Shown: positions 53,749 through 62,222 of the stretch, piece after piece
How the letters are laid out: every line of letters begins with the position of its first letter
How positions within the stretch are numbered: the first letter of the stretch is position 1
From: Thiosocius sp963736445
GTDB taxonomy: Bacteria; Pseudomonadota; Gammaproteobacteria; Chromatiales; Chromatiaceae
Assembly (NCBI GenBank): GCA_963736445.1
Contig: CAVTOY010000005.1
Location: forward strand, 1-64,000
Length of the DNA: 64,000 nt
Reading direction: 5' to 3'
Notes under the pieces: model-generated
Told to the model about the DNA's origin: nothing
Database searches by the model: none
The model's input: the letters and a program-made list of their open reading frames with translations, nothing else
Program-made: the position numbers and the translations under genes

Positions 53749-56616
53749 TTAGCTACTCGCCGAGGCCACACCCGCGCCCGATACCTCGTCGACCAGATAG
53801 AAGATGGAACGGTACTCGATTCCACCCAGGCCGCTCAATCCGATCTCGCAGGTGCGGCTGTTGCTGTAGCCACGTGTGCAACCGGATGGGATTTGTTCCT
53901 TGAGTGGCGCCAGCGCTGAGTGCGTAAGCTCCGGGAAATTGAAGCCTCGGTCACCGGAAAAGCCGCAACACTCGATGTGTTCGGGCAGGATGGCCTGCCG
54001 CGCACAGCGCTGGGCGACGGACATGACCGTCGGCTCCAGGCCCTTGCGACGGCTGGAACAGGTCAGGTGAATCATGATGGTCTCATCGAGCGGTGCGACT
54101 TTCAGCCGCTGCAGCACGAACTCGTCGATAAACCCGAACGGTTCGTAAAGCCGCAAAGGGCTGTCCGCGGGCAGGCAGCGCACCGTCCTGAGGTTGCAGG
54201 GACTGGTGTCGATCAGCACGGGATAACGCCCCTGCTCGCTTGCCTCCAATAGCGCCTCCTGCCAGACGGATTGCATGTGCGCCGCGGTGTCGTCGAGGCC
54301 CTTGGAGGCAAAGGGCAGCCCGCAGCACATGGCATCGAGTCCCTCCGGGTAACGAATGCTGAAACCCGCACGGGTCAGGACGCGTTCGACCACGGCGATC
54401 TGGTCCTCGCGCTCCGCGCTACCGCGCTGCGGGCCCATCCCGCGCGATACGCAGGCGGGCAGGTAGACGACGATGTCCTCGCCGTCACCGACCGGGCCGT
54501 TGGGCCGAGACTTCGCGCCTGGCGGCAAGGTGGGCCACCAATAGGGAATCCTATTCCCGCTGAGCTTGCGGAAGGTCCCGGCGATACCCCCCATCGCGCG
54601 GGTACCGATGAGGCCGCGCATGCCGTCGGCCAGGGTCAGTCCGATACGCATGGAGCGGGTGATCCCGGCAAAGTGGCGGTCGGTCCAGTCGGCGACCCCT
54701 GCGTATTTACTGTTCTTCTCGATGCGCAGCTTGTGGATCAGCTCGCCGGTGTTGATGCTCATCGGGCAGGGTTCTGCACAGACGCCGGGGACCGCACAGG
54801 TGTCGATGCCAAGGTACCGAAAATCCTTCTCCCACTGCGCGAGGCGCTCGGGCTCGGCACCCTCCCCGCGCATACGCTGGATCTCGCGCCAGACCGTAAT
54901 GCGCTGGCGTGGAGACAGGCTCAGCTGGGAGGCCGGACAGGTCCGCTCGCAGAAGCCGCACTCGATGCAGGTGTCGACGATATCGTCGGCCGCCGGGATC
55001 GGTTTCAGATTCTTCAGATGGATCTGCGGATCGTCGTTGATGATCACGCCCGGGTTCAGGATGTTCTCCGGATCGAGCAGGGCCTTGATGCGCTTCATCA
55101 CATCGAAGGCGTCCTGCCCCCATTCCAGCGGCACATACGGAGCCATGTTTCGGCCAGTGCCGTGCTCGCCCTTGAGCGAGCCCTGGAAGTCCACGGCGAC
55201 CAGTTGGCAGACGGCGTCGAGGAAACGCCGATAGCGCTCGATGGACTCGGGCGTCTCGAAGGTCTGGGTGAAGACGAAATGCAGATTGCCCTCGAGCGCA
55301 TGCCCATAGATTACCGTCTCCGGGTAACCGTGCGCCTGGAAGAGTCCCTGCAGGCCGGCGACGCCGTCGGCGAGCCGCTCAATCGGGAAGGCGACGTCCT
55401 CGATGATCACCGTCGTGCCCTTCTCACGCATGGCGCCGATACGCGGGAACGCGCCCTTGCGCGCATTCCACAGCGCGGCGTATTCCTCGGGCCTGTCGGT
55501 GAACGGGATCTCGGCCTCGAGGGTATAGGCGCCCAGGCAGTCGTTTATCTGCGCAATCTGAGCAGACAGGGTCGACGCGTCGGCCGCGCGCGTCTCTATC
55601 AGCAGTGCGGCGCATCCCCCGGAGAGCGACCGCATGAACTCGGGCAGACCGTCGAGGTCCTCGATCGATCTTAGACAGGCACGGTCCATGAGCTCCACGG
55701 CAGATACCGGCAATGGCTTCAGCGCCAGCACGGCCTCACAGCAGCTCGGCATATCGGGGAAGAAGACCATGGCGGTCGCTTTGTGAGGATGCTCCACCAC
55801 GGTGTGGTAGGTGATCTCCGTCATGCAGCCGAGCGTGCCCTCGGAGCCCACCATCAGGTGCTGCAGGATCTCGACCGGATCATCGAAATCGAGCAGCGCA
55901 TTGAGCCCGTAGCCGGTGGTGTTCTTGAGGCGATACTTACGCCGGATCTTGTCCGCCAGTGCCGCATCCGCGCGCACGTCGTTGGCGAGCCGTTCGAGCC
56001 CGTCCAGCAGTTCGGCGTGGCTGCTCCGAAAGCGCGCCAGCGAATCCGCGTCGCCGGTATCTACCAGGATGCCGTCGGCGAGGACCAGCCGCATGCTGGA
56101 GAGCGTCTGATAGCTGTTCTCCGCAGTGCCGCAGCACATACCCGAGGCATTGTTGGCCACGATGCCGCCAATCATGGCCGCACCGATGGAGGCGGGATCG
56201 GGGCCGATCTTGCGACCGTAGGCCGCGAGATAGCCGTTGGCGCTGGCGCCGATGACGCCGGGCCCGAGGGCTATGCGCCGACCCTCGTCCTCGATGCGGT
56301 GGCCCCGCCAGGCGTCGGTCAGCAGCACCAGCACCGAGTCGGTCACGGCCTGCCCGGCGAGGCTGGTTCCGGCGGCGCGGAAGGTCAGGCCGACGCCATG
56401 GCGTCGGGCCGCCTGGATAATGCGCACCACGGCCGGCTCGTCCGGGGTCCGTATGACGACTTCGGGCACCATGCGATAACAGCTCGCATCCGTGCCATAG
56501 GCAAAACGGCGGAGGGCGTCGGTCACGATGGCGTTCTTAGGCAGGAACTGCCCGAGCTCGGCAGTGAACGCCTCATACGGATCGGTATGTCCCTCGCTAC
56601 GCTGACTCAGGCCCAT
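53749..56616 (-). CDS. Fused FAD-linked oxidase and Fe-S oxidoreductase (D-lactate/glycolate dehydrogenase type)
   Basis: 955 residues from ATG 56616 (CGGAGGTG upstream). Residues ~1-530 are a VAO/PCMH FAD-binding oxidase: TFRAAGTSLAGQAVTDSVLV, GGIVANNASGMCCGTAEN, YGHALEGNLHFVF and GSLKGEHGTGRNMAPYV. A ferredoxin-like part follows with CIECGFCERTCPASQL and a second cluster in CAVPGVCAEPCPMSINTG. The C-terminus holds CCG domains (MCCGLPFASKG, ECCGFSGDRGF) as in GlcF/HdrD. One chain thus joins a 2-hydroxyacid dehydrogenase with its electron carrier, as in YdiJ-type proteins. Substrate not proven. It may be the last gene of the cytochrome operon (99 bases after the cytochrome b). Confidence 0.85.
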   Translation of the reverse strand: MGLSQRSEGHTDPYEAFTAELGQFLPKNAIVTDALRRFAYGTDASCYRMVPEVVIRTPDEPAVVRIIQAARRHGVGLTFRAAGTSLAGQAVTDSVLVLLTDAWRGHRIEDEGRRIALGPGVIGASANGYLAAYGRKIGPDPASIGAAMIGGIVANNASGMCCGTAENSYQTLSSMRLVLADGILVDTGDADSLARFRSSHAELLDGLERLANDVRADAALADKIRRKYRLKNTTGYGLNALLDFDDPVEILQHLMVGSEGTLGCMTEITYHTVVEHPHKATAMVFFPDMPSCCEAVLALKPLPVSAVELMDRACLRSIEDLDGLPEFMRSLSGGCAALLIETRAADASTLSAQIAQINDCLGAYTLEAEIPFTDRPEEYAALWNARKGAFPRIGAMREKGTTVIIEDVAFPIERLADGVAGLQGLFQAHGYPETVIYGHALEGNLHFVFTQTFETPESIERYRRFLDAVCQLVAVDFQGSLKGEHGTGRNMAPYVPLEWGQDAFDVMKRIKALLDPENILNPGVIINDDPQIHLKNLKPIPAADDIVDTCIECGFCERTCPASQLSLSPRQRITVWREIQRMRGEGAEPERLAQWEKDFRYLGIDTCAVPGVCAEPCPMSINTGELIHKLRIEKNSKYAGVADWTDRHFAGITRSMRIGLTLADGMRGLIGTRAMGGIAGTFRKLSGNRIPYWWPTLPPGAKSRPNGPVGDGEDIVVYLPACVSRGMGPQRGSAEREDQIAVVERVLTRAGFSIRYPEGLDAMCCGLPFASKGLDDTAAHMQSVWQEALLEASEQGRYPVLIDTSPCNLRTVRCLPADSPLRLYEPFGFIDEFVLQRLKVAPLDETIMIHLTCSSRRKGLEPTVMSVAQRCARQAILPEHIECCGFSGDRGFNFPELTHSALAPLKEQIPSGCTRGYSNSRTCEIGLSGLGGIEYRSIFYLVDEVSGAGVASASS

Positions 56617-56715
56617 CCGCCACACCTCCGGAACGTGCGTCTTGCATGTCAAAAAGAACGTGCGGCCATGGCGGGGGCGCCCCGCCGTCAGCCGCGAACA
56701 AAAAGACGCGCGAAA

Positions 56716-57789
56716 CTAGCTGATCGGTTTGGGCTTAGAGCCCATCGGGTCTGGCCCCTTTGCCGACCCGCCGCCCCCGATGCTCGAAGGATCGAGGATG
56801 TCACCGCGTTCCTTCACCTCCGCGTACCAGAGATCGTGGTGCTGCTTGGCCCAGTTCTCGTCCACATAACCCGTGGTCATGGCCTCCAACGCACCCTCGA
56901 CACCGAACGCCGCCAGGTAGACGTGGACGAAGAAGAACGCGAGCACGATCACGGAGGCGATCGTGTGAAACAGATGCGAGCCCATCATGAATTCACGGCT
57001 GATCTGAAAATAGTTGGGGAACAGCAAGATCAGGCCGCTGACAGACAGCACGATGCCGGTGAGGACCGCGGTCCAGAACCAGGTCTTCTGGCCGGCATTG
57101 ATCTTTTCCGCACTCGGCTCCGCGCCACCCAGGTAGCCGCCGGCGCGCAGGAACCACTTGCCATCGACCTTGAGGTTATACATGTTGTCTTTCAACCAGA
57201 CGAAGAACATCAGCGGCACGGCCACGACGAACGCCGGGCCGACGTAGTCGTGGATCAGCTTCGCGATATTGGCGGTCGCGCCGAAGCCCTCGGGTCCGAG
57301 GACCGGGATGAGTACCCAACGCCCGTACAAGAGTACCAGGCCGGTGAGCCCCAGCAGCACAAAGGTGGCCGCCACGAACCAGTGCGCCGCGATCTCGAAA
57401 TTGCTCTGTCGCCGGATCACGCGCCCGCTGCGCCCGTGTTCGATACGGATCTTGCCCCGTATCAGGTAGTACAGGATGAACACGCCGATCATCGCGCTGA
57501 GGACCATGGCGCTGTAGGGCACCAGCTTCTCTACCCGGTAGTTGCGCCAGGCCTCACCGGCATCGTCGATGAGTACCCCGCTGTCCGTACCCTGGGCCTG
57601 GGTGTCGGCGGCGATCCCGCCTCTGATCTCGCGCCACAGATCGCTTCCCGGGTTCGGCACATCTATTGCGGCCGAGGCGTCGGTGAATCCATAGGGTATG
57701 AGCGGCACGAGCAGCAGCAGCGAGATCAGCATCAGGCTGAAGATGATCAGGTTCTTGCTGCCCCTACGGCGGGATGGCTTTGCGGTCAT
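56716..57789 (-). CDS. Formate-dehydrogenase-type cytochrome b subunit
   Basis: 357 residues from ATG 57789. An N-terminal hydrophobic segment and a periplasmic loop are followed by four membrane helices with the FdnI/FdoI haem-b pattern: SNFEIAAHWFVAATFVLLGL, IHDYVGPAFVVAVPLMFFVW, WTAVLTGIVLSVSGLILLFP and HLFHTIASVIVLAFFFVHVY. Its role would be quinone reduction or oxidation with two b haems. No formate dehydrogenase alpha or beta genes are in the window. It sits behind the multihaem genes after a 259-base gap holding a palindrome. Confidence 0.8.
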   Translation of the reverse strand: MTAKPSRRRGSKNLIIFSLMLISLLLLVPLIPYGFTDASAAIDVPNPGSDLWREIRGGIAADTQAQGTDSGVLIDDAGEAWRNYRVEKLVPYSAMVLSAMIGVFILYYLIRGKIRIEHGRSGRVIRRQSNFEIAAHWFVAATFVLLGLTGLVLLYGRWVLIPVLGPEGFGATANIAKLIHDYVGPAFVVAVPLMFFVWLKDNMYNLKVDGKWFLRAGGYLGGAEPSAEKINAGQKTWFWTAVLTGIVLSVSGLILLFPNYFQISREFMMGSHLFHTIASVIVLAFFFVHVYLAAFGVEGALEAMTTGYVDENWAKQHHDLWYAEVKERGDILDPSSIGGGGSAKGPDPMGSKPKPIS

Positions 57790-57926
57790 TCTGTCGGTTC
57801 TCCAGAGGCGGGGGCTCTTTTGCGTTCGTTTCCCGCTGTTGGACGCGGGTTTCAAGCGAGTGATCTTGCGTCAGACTTCGTAGGAGTGTAGGCCAAGTCG
57901 GCCTATGCTATCCAGCGGGGATCACG

Positions 57927-57943
57927 CTGTCTGAATCAGACAG
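57927..57943. promoter_or_regulatory. 17 bp palindrome, candidate operator
   Basis: CTGTCTGA-A-TCAGACAG is a perfect 8+1+8 palindrome, 138 bases before the cytochrome b start. TGTC/GACA half-sites are typical of enhancer-binding regulators, but I find no -24/-12 promoter near it. Candidate only. Confidence 0.4.
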
Positions 57944-58048
57944 GGGGGGTATCGGCTGTTTTTCGAGCCCGGTGCGGTGAAAGTGCGAAAAACGCCTAAA
58001 CAAGTAGGGTCTTTGCACCGAGGCTAGCCTGAGTATTGCATCACCGAG

Positions 58049-58633
58049 CTAGGGACGAATCCCGGCCGGAAACGACCAGGTCTTTCCGTCGTATTGGATC
58101 TCCGCGAGGACCTTCTTGCGCCTGTGGCAATTGTCGCAGGCCTCTTTCTTCATCGCGACACCGCCCTCGAGGGAGCCATGCACCATGCCCGAATGACAGG
58201 CGGTGCAGGTGGATTCCGGATCGCTGAAATGCGCCCGATGCAGCGCATCGGCGATATATAGCGGATCGCTGCCAAACGCCGGATCCGCCTGGAAGGTCGA
58301 AGATTTGCTGAAGAAGTGGCACTTCATACAGACGGGATCCTCGACCACGGCGTGAATGTTGCCGATCTCGCCGAAGTAGTGCTGCACCATCTGCCGGGCA
58401 CCGCCGATCTTGGCCTTGATATAGCCCCCGAGACCGGTGCCCGAATGGCAGTCCATGCACTCGACTTTGTTGTGCGTAGATCGGGTCCAGGACACGTAGC
58501 GGGTGCTCATCTCGTGGCAGCTGGTACAGAACGACGACGTGGAGGTGTAGGCACTGCCGGCGACACCGCCGGCAACACCCACCACCAACAGAATGATCAG
58601 GACAATCGGCAGGATGCGGATTGCCCTAGCCAT
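58049..58633 (-). CDS. NapC/NirT-like pentahaem cytochrome c
   Basis: 194 residues with an uncleaved N-terminal anchor (RILPIVLIILLVVGVAGGVA) and five CxxCH motifs: CTSCH, CMDCH, CMKCH, CTACH, CDNCH. NapC/NirT/NrfH proteins are membrane-anchored quinol dehydrogenases that feed periplasmic reductases; most have four haems, so five is unusual. The first motif near the anchor (FCTSCHEMSTRYVSWTRSTH) matches the family. The start overlaps the end of the octahaem gene by eight bases, suggesting a stable pair. Confidence 0.85.
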   Translation of the reverse strand: MARAIRILPIVLIILLVVGVAGGVAGSAYTSTSSFCTSCHEMSTRYVSWTRSTHNKVECMDCHSGTGLGGYIKAKIGGARQMVQHYFGEIGNIHAVVEDPVCMKCHFFSKSSTFQADPAFGSDPLYIADALHRAHFSDPESTCTACHSGMVHGSLEGGVAMKKEACDNCHRRKKVLAEIQYDGKTWSFPAGIRP

Positions 58634-59813
58634 TCGACCCGCCGGCTTTCGCCCGGGTGGCCAATGGTTGCTTGGCCGCGTCCAGGGCCTTCTGCAGATC
58701 GGCCGGGTCGTGGTCCTTGTGGTAATGACAGTAATTGCACGAGTTGGCCTGCTTTTCTACGCCGCCGTGTTCGAGCGACACCTTCGGCTGGATCACCTTC
58801 ATGGTGTGATCGTGCAGGTCGCCCGATTCTGCGTTCTTCACGATCTTGGCCATATGGCAGGAGATGCAGCTGTTCATACCGTGCAGGCTATGCGAGCCCG
58901 TCGGGTTGTTGTTGGGTGTATGGCAGCTCAGGCACAGCTTGTCACCCGGCAGGCGGGTCTGGTAGCGGGTCGCCGCCCCGGTGTCATGCACGGTGTGGCA
59001 GGCGATGCAGGTGACGCCCTCTTTGGCATGCTGGCTGTTTTGCCAGTCCAGGTACTGCTGGTGGTGTGCCTTGGAGTGACCGTTGGGCCAGAAGTGTTTC
59101 TTATCCGAACCGGCCTCGATGGGGACATATTTGTTGAGCAGGCTCATCCCCGGCTTGAAGCCGACCGGATAGCCGTGTGCGCCGGAGGGGTCCTTGCCGC
59201 GGGTGTGGCAGGAACCACAGACCTGGACCTGCAGGCCGACCGCCAGATTGGCCGGGTTGGTGATGGTGGCCGCGACCATGGTCGGGCGCTCTTCGACTAC
59301 GTGCTTGCTGCCCGGGCCATGACAGGCCTCGCAGCCCACTGCGGGTTCGACGAAGGTGCGGCCCTCGTAGTTCAGCCCAGTGACATGACAGGCGCCGCAC
59401 TTCTTCAGCCAGGGGCGTTGGTCCCAGTCCTTGGCGTGATAGGGGGCCCAGCGTCCGGTCTCCAGGTTGTACTGCGCCGGGAGGATGTACATCTCATCGT
59501 CCTTCTTGATGATGTAGCGCTGCTTCCACTGGTTGCCGATGGTGTAGATGATGCCTTCCTTGCCGAAGGTGCGTACGTCGGAGGGGGTCTCGAAGTCGCC
59601 AACGATCGCATTGGGGTTCTTGCTGACATCCGTCGACATCTGCGCATGCAGCGTCTGTTTCCAGGTCTTGTAGATCTTTTGGTGACACTTCTGGCAGGAC
59701 TCAGAGCCGACGTAGGTCGCACCCTCCTGCGATGCGCTGACGGTGCCCGTGAGGCACAGGACGAAAACAGACAGGCTCGCGAAGGCCCAGATAGTGCTGA
59801 TCTTGCTCGACAT
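58626..59813 (-). CDS. Octahaem cytochrome c
   Basis: 395 residues from ATG 59813 with GAGAGGACC upstream. Signal peptide (FASLSVFVLCLTGTVSAS). Eight CxxCH motifs: CQKCH, CGACH, CEACH, CGSCH, CIACH, CLSCH, CISCH, CNYCH. The front half (ESCQKCHQKIYKTWKQTLHA, GCEACHGPGSKHV) is like the periplasmic cytochrome c554/DmsE-related family. No active-site lysine (CxxCK) is present, so it is more likely an electron carrier than a nitrite-type reductase. Next to a NapC-like anchor, it would be the periplasmic acceptor. A 333-base gap with a hairpin precedes it. Confidence 0.85.
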   Translation of the reverse strand: MSSKISTIWAFASLSVFVLCLTGTVSASQEGATYVGSESCQKCHQKIYKTWKQTLHAQMSTDVSKNPNAIVGDFETPSDVRTFGKEGIIYTIGNQWKQRYIIKKDDEMYILPAQYNLETGRWAPYHAKDWDQRPWLKKCGACHVTGLNYEGRTFVEPAVGCEACHGPGSKHVVEERPTMVAATITNPANLAVGLQVQVCGSCHTRGKDPSGAHGYPVGFKPGMSLLNKYVPIEAGSDKKHFWPNGHSKAHHQQYLDWQNSQHAKEGVTCIACHTVHDTGAATRYQTRLPGDKLCLSCHTPNNNPTGSHSLHGMNSCISCHMAKIVKNAESGDLHDHTMKVIQPKVSLEHGGVEKQANSCNYCHYHKDHDPADLQKALDAAKQPLATRAKAGGSNG

Positions 59814-59985
59814 GGTTCTTGGTCCTCTCGCCATCGACGGTTCTTTTTGCAGACGTTTCTTTGCAGTCTTGAGGAGGCTCAGGGCCCCTGACACCAGGTG
59901 ACTTGACGGGTCAGCAATGCATTCAATACTGTCTGATTTTCTATGGAGTTCTCCGAAGCGTCTCCCCATGCACCCTGCGACCGAT

Positions 59986-60027
59986 GCGATGCCGCTGAGA
60001 AACAGGCAATCTGGTCAGCGGCATCGC
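59986..60027. promoter_or_regulatory. Long intercistronic hairpin
   Basis: A 13 bp perfect stem (GCGATGCCGCTGA at 59986-59998, TCAGCGGCATCGC at 60015-60027) with a 16-base loop lies in the 333-base gap between the two cytochrome genes. Neither side has a long T-tract; it may be an attenuator or RNA-stability structure. AT-rich sequence at 60065-60105 could hold an internal promoter. Confidence 0.5.
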
Positions 60028-60146
60028 TTTCCCGTCGCATAACGACAAAATGTAGCCCATCTGCGAGAAAAAGTTACTTTTATTAGGGTTTTTCGGCAGC
60101 ACTTTCAATCAGACAATCTGAGACACTGCCAGTGTCGGCACGTAGC

Positions 60147-60947
60147 TCATTTATCCTTACTCTCCACTCGATCTTCCGTTAGTTGGTAGACCGCCTTCAA
60201 TCGCGAGAGCAGATCGATCGATGCCTGATCGGTATTCTCCAGATCGAAGGAGTGGCCCTGGGCAATGATGGCGGCGTAGGTTCGGGCCAGCGATTCGACC
60301 ACCTCTCTTGAGTCGTCAGGCCAGCCCTTGGACCGGTAGTAGGTCCGGGTCCAGTTCATGTAGCCTTTGGAGACGTTCAGCCGGTGCAGTATCTCGGTGG
60401 CCTTGCCCGCCACCATGGGGAGGTCGTCCTTGTTGTTCTCGTAGTGACAGATCCGGCAGGTGTTCTCGACCATTTCCCGGTAATAGGGCTTGCGGTTCAT
60501 GGCCTCATGGCAGGTGCTGCAGGTCGGGGTGCCGACCTGGTCCTTGAGCCCCTTGTAGTGCTCGCTTTCTTTGAACTGCTTGGTCTCCTTCTTGTGGCAT
60601 TCGCCACAGGTCTCCGGCTGGTTCTTGTAGAACAGTCGGCTGCGGGGATCCGAGACTGGCAGTACGCCCTGATGGGCATCCTGCATATTGCTCGCCAGCG
60701 GGTCGCCGCCATGGCAGTCGTCACAGGTCAGGCCGTTCTGATGATGCGGCGAATTCAGCCAGTCGCGGTAGTACCAGAAGATCTTCTTGTACTGCACAAA
60801 GTTGCGTTGCTCCGAGTGACAGTTCTCACAGCTGGTCGGGGATTCACCCTCGCTGGCTACAACGCCTGGCAGCAGCCCACAAAAGAGCAGGACGCCGACC
60901 AACCGATACCACCCCGAAAAAGACAGGCGCCTGGCCCTGATAGTCAT
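60147..60947 (-). CDS. Pentahaem cytochrome c
   Basis: 266 residues with signal peptide (RLVGVLLFCGLLPGVVAS). Five CxxCH motifs: CENCH, CDDCH, CGECH, CSTCH, CRICH. The second half is haem-free and helical (MVAGKATEILHRLNVSKGYM, VESLARTYAAIIAQGHSFDL). Its start overlaps the stop of the NrfD-like gene (ATGA), so it likely docks with that quinol module. Not assigned to a named family; the layout recalls the periplasmic subunits of Cbc- or Qrc-type complexes. Confidence 0.8.
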   Translation of the reverse strand: MTIRARRLSFSGWYRLVGVLLFCGLLPGVVASEGESPTSCENCHSEQRNFVQYKKIFWYYRDWLNSPHHQNGLTCDDCHGGDPLASNMQDAHQGVLPVSDPRSRLFYKNQPETCGECHKKETKQFKESEHYKGLKDQVGTPTCSTCHEAMNRKPYYREMVENTCRICHYENNKDDLPMVAGKATEILHRLNVSKGYMNWTRTYYRSKGWPDDSREVVESLARTYAAIIAQGHSFDLENTDQASIDLLSRLKAVYQLTEDRVESKDK

Positions 60948-62212
60948 GACGTCACTTCCTTTGTTGAACTGCCCGCGGATTCAAGTGACAGGGATGAACG
61001 CTTGACCGATGGCTTGTAGCGCACATCGCCCAGCTCGATCGCGATCGTGGCCTTGGCCAGCAGCGTGAAGACCAACAGGCCAATGGCCCATATGCCCAGA
61101 GAGATCATCAACTCGGTCGTGGTCGGGCTGTATTCGAAGATCTCTCCGAGCGGCGTCGGGATAAAACCGGGCACCACCAGCCCCATACCCTTCTCGACCC
61201 AGATGCCGAAGAATGCCATCACACAGGCGAGATTGAGCATCTTCATGTTGTTGCGCAACGGATGGATCATCAGGATCAGCAGGGCGGCTACATTCAATGC
61301 CAGGGCACTCCATATCCAGGGCCGCAGTCCGTCAAAGCCATGCAGGCCAAGGAACAGATAGCGGATCGACGCGGCATGCCCGCCCTCGTTGTAAAAATCG
61401 GTGAACAGTTCCGCGCCGACGAAAAACAGATTGATCTGCAGACAGACCGCCATGATCAGCGCCATGGTCCGGATGACCTCTTGGCTTATCGGATAGCGCG
61501 TAACGCCACGGAGAACCTGCATGGCAATGATGATCAGGGCCGGGCCCGACACAAACGCGGAGGCGATAAACCGCGGCCCCAGCAGTGCGGTATTCCAGAA
61601 AGGGCGCGCCGAATTTGCGGAAAACAGAAAGGCAGTGACCGTATGGATCGAGATCGCCCAGAACATCGCGAGCACGACGAACGGGAAATACAGCCTGAAG
61701 TTTGGTTCCAGGCCCTTGTAATGGCGAAAATGGACGTAGGCCGGGATCGATAAGTTCAGCAGCAGATAGCCAGAGAGCACGACCACATCCCAGGCGAGCA
61801 GCGAGATCGGAAAATTGAACTCCCCCAGTAGCGGGATCATGTGCCACATACGGTCCGGCCGGCCAAGATCGACGATCACGAACAACATGGCCATCGTAAC
61901 CGCAGCAACTGCCATGCCCTCGCCGAGCAGGACCACGTGTTTGATGTCGGCGCGGTGAAAGATATAGGCGGGGATCACGAGCAATACTGCCGAGGCCGCC
62001 ACGCCGACCAGAAACGCAAAGTTGGCGATATAGAAGCCCCACGATACCTGGTCGCTCATCCCGGTGACGACCAGGCCATGCTGCAGCTGCTGGACGTAGA
62101 ACCAAAGGCCTGCCGCGATCGCGACCAGTAGCGTCAGCACCCAGGCCCAGTAACGCAGGCTGCCGCGCAGCATCTCCCGCGCCGCGTCGTAAAGATAATG
62201 CATCACCGCCAT
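60944..62212 (-). CDS. NrfD/PsrC-like quinol oxidoreductase membrane subunit
   Basis: 422 residues with about ten membrane helices and the NrfD family pattern: VSWGFYIANFAFLVGVAASA, DLGRPDRMWHMIPLLGEFNF, LLAWDVVVLSGYLLLNLSIP and ATIAIELGDVRYKPS. This subunit binds quinone and transfers electrons to or from the Fe-S protein encoded before it; related subunits may contribute to proton motive force. Eleven bases after the Fe-S gene and overlapping the pentahaem gene. Confidence 0.85.
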   Translation of the reverse strand: MAVMHYLYDAAREMLRGSLRYWAWVLTLLVAIAAGLWFYVQQLQHGLVVTGMSDQVSWGFYIANFAFLVGVAASAVLLVIPAYIFHRADIKHVVLLGEGMAVAAVTMAMLFVIVDLGRPDRMWHMIPLLGEFNFPISLLAWDVVVLSGYLLLNLSIPAYVHFRHYKGLEPNFRLYFPFVVLAMFWAISIHTVTAFLFSANSARPFWNTALLGPRFIASAFVSGPALIIIAMQVLRGVTRYPISQEVIRTMALIMAVCLQINLFFVGAELFTDFYNEGGHAASIRYLFLGLHGFDGLRPWIWSALALNVAALLILMIHPLRNNMKMLNLACVMAFFGIWVEKGMGLVVPGFIPTPLGEIFEYSPTTTELMISLGIWAIGLLVFTLLAKATIAIELGDVRYKPSVKRSSLSLESAGSSTKEVTS

Positions 62213-62222
62213 ACAGTCGCCC

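Noticed and set aside
55783..57891. 702-codon plus-strand open frame
   Set aside because: Antisense shadow of the FAD/Fe-S oxidoreductase and cytochrome b; His/Arg/Gly-rich translation without domains, typical of high-GC reverse frames.
58626..59813. Octahaem tetrathionate reductase or hydroxylamine oxidoreductase
   Set aside because: All eight motifs are CxxCH; the lysine-ligated CxxCK site and the tyrosine cross-link region of those enzymes are not seen.
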